The position numbers and the translations under genes were made by a program. Below the pieces are notes generated by a model. It saw only the letters and a list, made by a program, of their open reading frames with translations, ran no database searches and was not told the DNA's origin. Shown here piece by piece: positions 57,456 to 64,000 of a stretch of DNA of 64,000 nucleotides. This stretch comes from Melastoma dodecandrum. Its lineage: Eukaryota > Streptophyta > Magnoliopsida > Myrtales > Melastomataceae. The first letter of the stretch is position 1. Each line of letters begins with the position of its first letter. The stretch is from positions 1,364,001-1,428,000 of the forward strand of contig JARUPY010000537.1 of assembly GCA_029817715.1 (NCBI GenBank), in the 5' to 3' direction.

Positions 57456-59379
57456 ATCTCGTAAATCGTATGCAGTGGTGGTGGAGATGGTTATTTATAT
57501 TAAAAAGGCATGATTTGGTATCTATGCTTTGCTCTGTTTAGTAGCTTCAAATAAGTCCATCTTGTCGTTTCTCTCTTCGGAAGACGTGTGTGCTGAAGTT
57601 TACGTGCATGAAATCATTTGTCTGCAGTGTGGTATATGTAAATGTAATACCCCTACAAAATTTTAATTTCTTCACAAAAAATTGTTAGACTATATATGTA
57701 TGGAGTTATGTGGATACCACTGTGTTTGCAGTTAGTCAATTCAGAGTGACGCCTTAATCTAGCAGTTTCGTGTTGGATGTCCAACAATGACCGCTATCAC
57801 TTTTGATTAATTTTTCTGCTTCATGAGTAGATACGGTCCGCGGCTATCGTCCTGAGATGATATGGGGAACAATTGAAGGGTTTTCTTGCAACCAAATCGG
57901 TAACCATCCCCAAGATTGTCCTTGGCAGAGCAATAAGCTTGCAGGACAAGCCCCGAAAGCTATTGAACTAGCAAATGCTAGGAAGACAGCACTCCTAATT
58001 GTCCTGTCTGATGACCCGCGTCGACTGTCTTCATCGTTGACTCCGGCAATACACTGTTTAGTCATTCTAACAACTTGAATTTTAGCCCCACAATAGGAAC
58101 GAGAGAATGCTATCATGAAGAAGCAGGTTGGGGGGTCATCGTCGAAATGTCACACCCGATAGTATAAACACCATGGAGGGGCGACCCCAGAGGCGCACGG
58201 GAACTCTCCGATGTCGTGTTTGTAGAGGGGGTTTCTATGTCCTTGGCATGAACCTTATAGTTTTAGCCCCATAATTGTTCGGATGGTGTATTATTGAATC
58301 AAATATTAAATTGTCCTTATAATTTTGTCACGATATTAATAAAAATTACGTCCAATTTATATTCTTTTAATATAATTTAACACAAGTAACATGGAAAGCT
58401 TCATCGATGTTGTGACAAAATAATTAAATTGGTTGGAAGTTACAATTGTTTTAGTAAGAAAAACTATCTAATTTTCGCACTTAAAAGTAATAGCAGAGCT
58501 TATATTTGAAAAAAAAAATCTTTCCTTAATTTAAATAAAGATATTTATCAATCATAATTCACTTCCGTGGATCAATCAATTGCGTCAATCGAGTTGTCAG
58601 TTTGATCCCTTTAATTAATCGTGTGGTTAGAGATAAAATGGTCTGTACATTGTTAGTGTGGCTAGATATTGAATATATTTTTATTTTTAACACTTTGTCT
58701 CTAGGTTGGGTCTGGCCCTAGGGGTGGCTTATGTGGTCTTTTTTCTGGTTTTTAATTTTTGTACAGCAGCCAATCGCCAACACTGTCCTAAAAGTTCGAA
58801 CTAATAGATGAAAGTATGACATACTATATATTTTCATTTTTAACAGTCTCAGTCACTGTTTTGGCCTCCGTGCGTTGGTTTGATCTATCATTTCTTGCTA
58901 GAAGTAAAAATTCGATGTAATTGAAATTGAATTAAAATTTTCATTTGCTTAATTTTTAATATTTAATTACTAAAATCAATATTTTCCATTTAAATTACGT
59001 CGTTTTCTTTTATCATTGTTTAGTTATCCGGAAAACGAAATCACATTGAAATTATAGGACTTAAGTAAATAAAAATATACTAACCATTCTTATTTGATTT
59101 GTGTATTTTGATTGTATTGTAAACTTTTCCTTCATGAATTTATTTTTTGCTTTACCAATTTTGATTATACAAACTTATGAGATGAAATGGTTTTATGTTT
59201 ATAGGAATGACAGTGTGGAATGAAATGGAGTCAAGTGAAAAGGTAGGACCAAAATTGTTCTACTTGAGAATATTTCTTCAATATTACGCCATTTTCTTTT
59301 TGTTTTTATTTGAACCAACATTGTAATGCTTGAAAAATTTGTTACAATTTATGTTATCGTCATGCTTTGAAAAAAGTGT
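57456..59379. other. Intergenic DNA after the receptor-kinase pseudogene
   Basis: The first part is probably the old 3' flank. Open frames on both strands near 57844-58116 have some cysteines but match no family I know. The rest is AT-rich. No LTR or RNA gene was seen before 59380. Confidence 0.4.
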
Positions 59380-60113
59380 GGCTAACTCAAACGAACAAAA
59401 GAATTAAAGAACTAAAGCTCCCGCTCTCTGATCAGATGGAATGAATTGATGAATATATGTTATAGGGAGAGAGCGTGGCTATTTATGCATGAAATTCTAA
59501 GAAGAAAATACAAAAGGAAGATATAAATCTACATTCTGCAAAACGAGGAAATGAAGAATTAGTTGACAAAATAATTAATATACAATGATAATATGCACGT
59601 GCAAGTATTCAGATAAAAAATAGATCAGAATAAGATTATGATATATTTTCCATGAATAGTGTGTCACAGAAGGTATCTTAGAGGGTTCTAATCGATAACC
59701 TTCTCCAGATGGAAATAATCGATGATTTATTCCCATATGGATTAAAATTGGTTCCATCCTGTTAAAGATGGTGGTGGTGATTTGCATCCAAACAACGGTC
59801 ATGTAGTGGTCGAGTAAGCTCACAGAAGCCTATAGACCAGAAAATAGAACATTTCCATATATAGAAGATACATTTCCTTTTATAAGAAATATTATCGTCA
59901 ATATGATTATTTGGCTACTAAATCAATATAATTCGATCAGATAATAATCTTGATCGAGAGAATCATATTTCATAATTAAATAATCATAAACTAATTATTT
60001 AATTACAAAAATGTTTCTTACAAAAAGTCATCAACAAGAGAAGCTTCTGTAGAATAGAATGTTTGACTTCTGTAATAAAGAAGGTCAAGCTCATTATCAA
60101 AACCTTTCTAAAA
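59380..60113 (-). repeat. Partial 3' LTR of the minus-strand copia element
   Basis: It matches the left LTR (about 22870-23633) and, in reverse, the start of the right LTR. Shared words include AGAAGCTTCTGTAGAATAGA and TTTGACTTCTGTA. The distal 1.3 kb of the LTR is missing at 59380. Confidence 0.8.
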
Positions 60114-60130
60114 ATCTCCCCCTTTTTGAT
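60114..60130 (-). other. Polypurine tract of the minus-strand copia element
   Basis: On the minus strand the sequence ATCAAAAAGGGGGAGAT lies directly before the LTR start. It is a typical long purine tract of this copia group, and it fixes the element's orientation and its 3' LTR. Confidence 0.82.
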
Positions 60131-61869
60131 GATGACAAAACATTCATCGTTGAAGGAAATATTTTTGCAAGAACTCCCCCTAACTTCCCCTTAATAAGTG
60201 AGAGTATGAGTCTCGCGTTTTTATAGAACCATAAGGTTTCTGTGAAAAGAAGGTTGTTCAAAGAGCATAAAGGCTTCTATGATTTATACAGAGCGTGGAG
60301 CTTCTGTATTTAGCCCGACAAAAATGATGGTATTTCATTTCTGCATTCCTAGCAAAAGTGACTTTAAAAGATCACGAATCGCATTCCATGCAGAAAGTTG
60401 TGATTATGAGATATATTAGTCTCATAGCCTTCAATACCATAAAAGGTATAGCCTTCTACGACCCATTTAGTTATAGAGAATCAAAGATTTTTCTATAACT
60501 TAATACAGAGCTAGGTACTCCCCTTCAACATAATTTCTCCCCCTTTTTGTCACATCAAAAAGAAAGGTGAATGAATGTTGATAAAGAAGAGTGAGTTTCT
60601 GCAGAAGGTATGACATAACGTTCATAACCAAGGTACAGAGGGTAGTTTATTCTTGCAGAGGGTAAAACAGAGAGTTCATGGATCATCATACAGAATATAG
60701 TGCAGAAGGTGTGACAGAAAGTTCAATACCATACTGCAAAGGGAATGTGTCCATAAGTGACACTTATTTCATCAAAACCTTTAGACCATGAAGATCAGTT
60801 CTTGGTCTAAGGAAACAGAAAAGTCAGGCAACACATGAGATCACTCTTCATCATTAGAAGAGACCTCTTTCATGTTGTCACCAAGAACCTTTTCCTAGCG
60901 ATCCATCAAGCGAGTAAGGTCCATGACCAATCGCTGGAGGACGTGAATGTCTTCCTCATTGGCTACGGCTTGTTGCTAAATATCTTTGAGGAGAGCGGTT
61001 CAAGTTCGAGTGGAGAGACTTTTCACTAGATGATTTTGGTCGTCTCTATACTACAGATGCTTTTGCTGCAGAGGGTCGAGCAGCAGGTGTATTAGCATCC
61101 TTTCTGGTGTAACCTTCTCATAAATAGAGGAGAACGACAATGAAGTTGTAGTAGGTTCATTCATAACCTTCTGTTGCAAGCTTTTTCTACATAGAAGAGC
61201 GAGATATAATGAATAATTATATCGAAATATAAATTATTAGGATTATAAAATTCCTAATAAAGATTATCTTAATCAGAACAAAGGTTCATTCCAGATCAAA
61301 ATACTTTATTGGATGATATATCATATCTCCAGATGTAATCTTTCTAATGAAAGAAAGTTACCAAAATTAGGGTTGAGGTATACATTTCGTTATACCTCTA
61401 TAGAATAGAAGATTGATTTCAATCCTCTATTAAAGTGTACAAGAATGTACCTTCTATATGGCAGGGTGTAGATGATTCTACCCTCTATGATGAAGTCTAC
61501 TAAAGTGTACCTTCTGTAGTGTAGAAACAGAGGATTATACCTTCTGTAATGAAGTGTACAAGTATGTACCTTCTGTTGTAGCATACTAAGTATTCTACCT
61601 TCTACAGTGAAGTGTACAGGGGATTGTACCTTCTGTAGTTAATTTCTGTATTGACGGATTCTAATAAAAACATCTATTGACGTCTTCTAAGACTTGGTTA
61701 ATAGGATGTCTTATCTGTACACCACTATTAATAATCGAACGTCTTGTTTGTACACCGCTACTAATGTCACCAATGACTTGATCAATAGGATATCATTTTT
61801 GATATAGAGTAGGTGCTCTAAAATCATTTTGATTATTCTGAGATGATTCTTTAGAATTATCGTTTGTTT
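60131..61869 (-). other. 3' internal region of the minus-strand copia element
   Basis: It is repetitive and noncoding. About 61430-61650 is a tandem array with TACCTTCTGTAGTGAAGTGT-like units. About 61690-61830, read on minus, keeps traces of the linker usually found before the reverse transcriptase (repeated GGTGTACA and AGACG words). The plus-strand frame at 60835-61029 is a reverse-strand shadow and matches no protein family. No reverse transcriptase motif was found. Confidence 0.6.
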
Positions 61870-62485
61870 ATTCAAGATCATTTTTAGATTCATGAATAGA
61901 GGGTTCACCCATCTCTTTCGTAGAGGGTGGATGTTCTGAAGAACCTTCTGTAGGTTCTAAAGAAATTTTTATATGTTCAAAAGATATTACAGGTTTTGTA
62001 GTATCTTCTGTGGGTGAGTCATTAACTTTTACATTAATGGACTCCTCTATAGTAGATGTCCTTGTATATAGGACTCTATATGCTTTGTTAGGCAAAGAGT
62101 ACCCGAGAAAGAAATCCTCATCTGTCTTAGCTTCGAATTTTCCTAGATTTTCCTTAGAAGGTCTCAAGATAAAACAAGGACTTCCAAAGGTGTGAAAATA
62201 GGAAATATTCGATTTCCTCCCCCAATATAGTTGATATGGAGTTTTCTCAAGTATAGGTCTAAGTAGAACCCTGTTTGATATGTAACAGGTTGTATGAATA
62301 GCTTCTGCCCATAGGTTCTGTGGAGCATTACTCTCACATATCATAGTTCTGGCCATGTCTATAAGTGTTCTATTTTGACGTTCTGCTACCCATTTTGTTG
62401 AGCAGTATACGGTGCGGAAAAATTGTGATCGATACATGTTCGTCACAGAAGGTAGCGAAGTCATGGTTTTCAAACTCAGTACCAT
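61868..62485 (-). pseudogene. copia integrase C-terminal part
   Basis: On the minus strand the frame carries WVAERQNRTLIDMARTM, LWAEAIHTTCYISNR, PYQLYWGRKSNISYFHTFGS and FFLGYS. These are the end of the integrase core and the following copia domain. It then becomes acidic and Ser/Thr-rich and stops at 61868. The upstream integrase part is in a different frame, separated by a shift near 62395. Confidence 0.88.
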
Positions 62486-63200
62486 GATCCGTCCTTATAG
62501 CTTTTACAGAAGATCCATTTTCATTATGTAGTTTCTTAGCTAGCTTAATGAAGATTTCAAAAGCATCGCTTTTGTGAGTTAGAAATTTAACCCACATGTA
62601 TCTAGAGTAGTCATCAACTACAACTAGACAATATCTTCTACTACCAATACTTTGAACTCTAGTAGGTCCGAAAAGATCCATATGTAAAAGTTCAAGTGGC
62701 CGTGTAGTAGAGACTTCATTCTTAGATTTGAATGAAGACTTAGTTTGTTTTCCAAGTGAACATGCTTCACAGAAGCTGTCATGGTTGAAATGAATTTTAG
62801 GTAAACCCTTAACCAAATCCTTTCTCGCAAGCTTGGATAGTAATTTGAAGTTGGAGTGTCCCAACCTTCTATGCCATAAATGGCTTTCATCTGTGACTGT
62901 CAGAAGGCAATTTTCTATAGTACAGAAGCTATTCTGAGTTAAGGTATAGATGTTCCTTTTACGGGTCTCAATGAAGCGAGCTTCAATGTTTAGGATTCCG
63001 GAACACTTATCTTGATCAAAAGTTATTTTATAACCTTTGTCATAGAGCTCGCTAATGTTCAGCAAATTACGTTTGAGTTCTGTAACCAACAGAACCTCAT
63101 TCATGATCATGGAGTCAGAACTTCCAATGGTACCGTTACCGGTGATAGAGCCTTTGCTATTGTCACCGAATTTAACCGACCCTCCATTCTATAGAGTCAA
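62370..63200 (-). pseudogene. copia protease remnant, GAG-pre-integrase and integrase core
   Basis: On the minus strand it shows LLNISELYDKGYKITFD, the zinc motif SHLWHRRLGHSNFKLLSKLA, CEACSLGKQ, LLHMDLFGP and IRTDHGTEF, so two of the three integrase acidic residues are visible here. The third, in the NGVAER block, lies after a frameshift near 62395. A stop near 63190 separates this frame from the protease remnant. Confidence 0.9.
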
Positions 63201-63565
63201 TTGAGAAAATTTGGATGGGTCTTCGGTCATGTGCCTGGAGCATCTATTTTTCAGATACTATTCACTTTCAGCAGCTTCTGTTTGAAAACATGATGAAGTT
63301 CATTTTGAGCTTCTGTGTGAGCTGTGAGGCACATTAGTGCTTCCTCATCATCAGAATCATCAAGTTCTGCCCAAGTAGCCATTGCTTTCTTGAACTTGTA
63401 TTTCAGAGAAGGTTTCTGCTTTTCTTTAAGTAAACGACATTCTATTTTGTAGTGCCCTTTCTTTTTGCATTCAAAGCATGTGACCGTCTTCGGGTCCATG
63501 TGATTTTGGCTTTTCTTACTGAAGCGCTTTTTGGAGGCAAACCGCAAAAGGCGTTTAGCTATCAT
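63201..63565 (-). pseudogene. copia gag zinc knuckle and damaged protease start
   Basis: On the minus strand the CCHC knuckle reads CFECKKKGHYKIEC (about 63440-63481) and is followed by an acidic linker (ELDDSDDEEALM). The protease active-site region near 63230-63257 reads YLKNRCSRHMT; the family has Asp-Ser-Gly at the KNR position, so the catalytic aspartate is lost. The frame carrying that protease segment differs from the knuckle frame. Confidence 0.85.
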
Positions 63566-63639
63566 TACGAGTTCATCATCCGAATCAACTTCTGCTTCAT
63601 CATGAGAACCTTCTGTTGTTTCTTCTGATGCTCTGAAAG

Positions 63640-63972
63640 CTATTGCTCTCTTTGTATCAGGTGAGAGGTTCTTTCCATCTCAAATGATATTAAGGAGCTC
63701 ATTAACTGGTTTAATCGAAGAGTAGAGAGGCCTTTAGCTTCCTCTATAGCCGTTTTCTTGGCTTCCCAAGATTTGGGTAGAGTACGCAGAACCTTTCGAA
63801 CTAGCTCAGAATTTTTATTAGTTTTGCCTAAGTGTGTTAAGGCACCGACTAGGAGGTTGAGCCTCTGGAACATCTGTTCTAGAGATTCATCAGCCTTCAT
63901 AGTAAACTTTTCGTAATGGTGAATTAAGAAATTCACCTTAATTTCTCTTATCTGGTTTGTCCCAACGTACAT
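63640..63972 (-). pseudogene. copia gag core fragment
   Basis: On the minus strand the frame matches the copia-type gag domain: INFLIHHYEKFTM-like start, SLEQMFQRLNLLVGAL, VRKVLRTLPKSWEAKKTAI, LRLNQLMSSLISFEM. A frameshift near 63670 separates it from the zinc-knuckle part. The N-terminal portion lies beyond the window. Confidence 0.87.
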
Positions 63973-64000
63973 GGTGACAAGTTTATCCCATATTTCCTTG

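Larger units (their letters stand above)
59380..64000 (-). mobile_element. Truncated copia element, minus strand, running off the window
   Basis: Read on the minus strand, gag and integrase parts come in from beyond 64000 and continue to about 61870. They are followed by a repetitive 3' region, a purine tract and a partial 3' LTR of the same family as 21597-23633. No reverse transcriptase or RNase H sequence is found between the integrase end and the LTR, so that part has been deleted. Several frameshifts and a lost protease active site show that this copy is dead. The 5' LTR lies outside the window. Confidence 0.9.

Noticed and set aside
57844..58116. Small cysteine-containing frame on the minus strand after the receptor-kinase pseudogene
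   Set aside because: It has no recognisable signal peptide order, spacing or domain, and the opposite strand is equally open.
60835..61029. Plus-strand frame in the copia 3' region, considered as an extra gene
   Set aside because: It lies antisense within the element's noncoding 3' region and matches no family. The minus strand has only short broken frames there.
1..64000. CRISPR arrays, rRNA or tRNA genes, bacterial operons
   Set aside because: No regularly spaced identical short repeats, no rRNA-like sequence and no convincing tRNA cloverleaf were seen. The tRNA-like words found are retrotransposon primer sites.

Overview
This window is nuclear DNA of a flowering plant, most likely a eudicot. 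The signs are spliced genes with GT-AG introns, plant-only families (coiled-coil NB-ARC-LRR receptors, an LRR-XII receptor kinase, a Gnk2/DUF26 secreted protein, a PP2 phloem lectin, a DUF4220-DUF594 membrane protein), plant Ty1/copia and Ty3/gypsy retrotransposons with tRNA-Met primer sites, and long AT-rich intergenic stretches. The species cannot be fixed from the sequence alone.

Layout. Bases 1-2600 hold a GC-rich dispersed repeat and a small Gnk2-domain gene (1644-2129). A complete copia element with a perfect 5-bp target duplication lies at 2603-9196. After repeat-rich intergenic DNA comes the first NLR pseudogene (12472-15413). A two-exon DUF4220/DUF594 gene is on the minus strand (18566-20841). 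At 21597-27269 two 2-kb LTRs in opposite orientation enclose a broken PP2-type lectin gene. A further inverted repeat (27483-28935), a diverged tandem array (30690-31937) and a degenerate chromovirus (31938-37562) follow.

The second NLR (39883-42807) is the only open copy. It is followed by a dense array of TTTACTAC/GTAGTAAA motifs, LTR fragments, and the first copy of a segmental duplication (44462-46258) that ends in an inverted LRR receptor-kinase N-terminal fragment. A third, broken NLR (50513-53275) is joined directly to the second copy of that segment (53273-54965). This in turn abuts, head to head, the plus-strand body of a broken LRR-XII receptor kinase (54966-57455). The window closes with a truncated minus-strand copia element (59380-64000) whose 3' LTR belongs to the same family as the inverted LTR pair.

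How the parts fit together. Most recognisable host genes belong to families linked to defence: three NLRs of one lineage, a non-RD receptor kinase, a Gnk2-type protein and a phloem lectin. The window therefore looks like part of an immune-receptor cluster that has been duplicated, inverted and broken up by retrotransposons. Genes judged probably functional are NLR copy 2, the DUF4220 gene and possibly the Gnk2 gene. The most unusual host-gene feature is a separate second exon giving all three NLRs a very acidic C-terminal tail. All similarity statements come from reading the sequence and translations by eye; no search or alignment was run.
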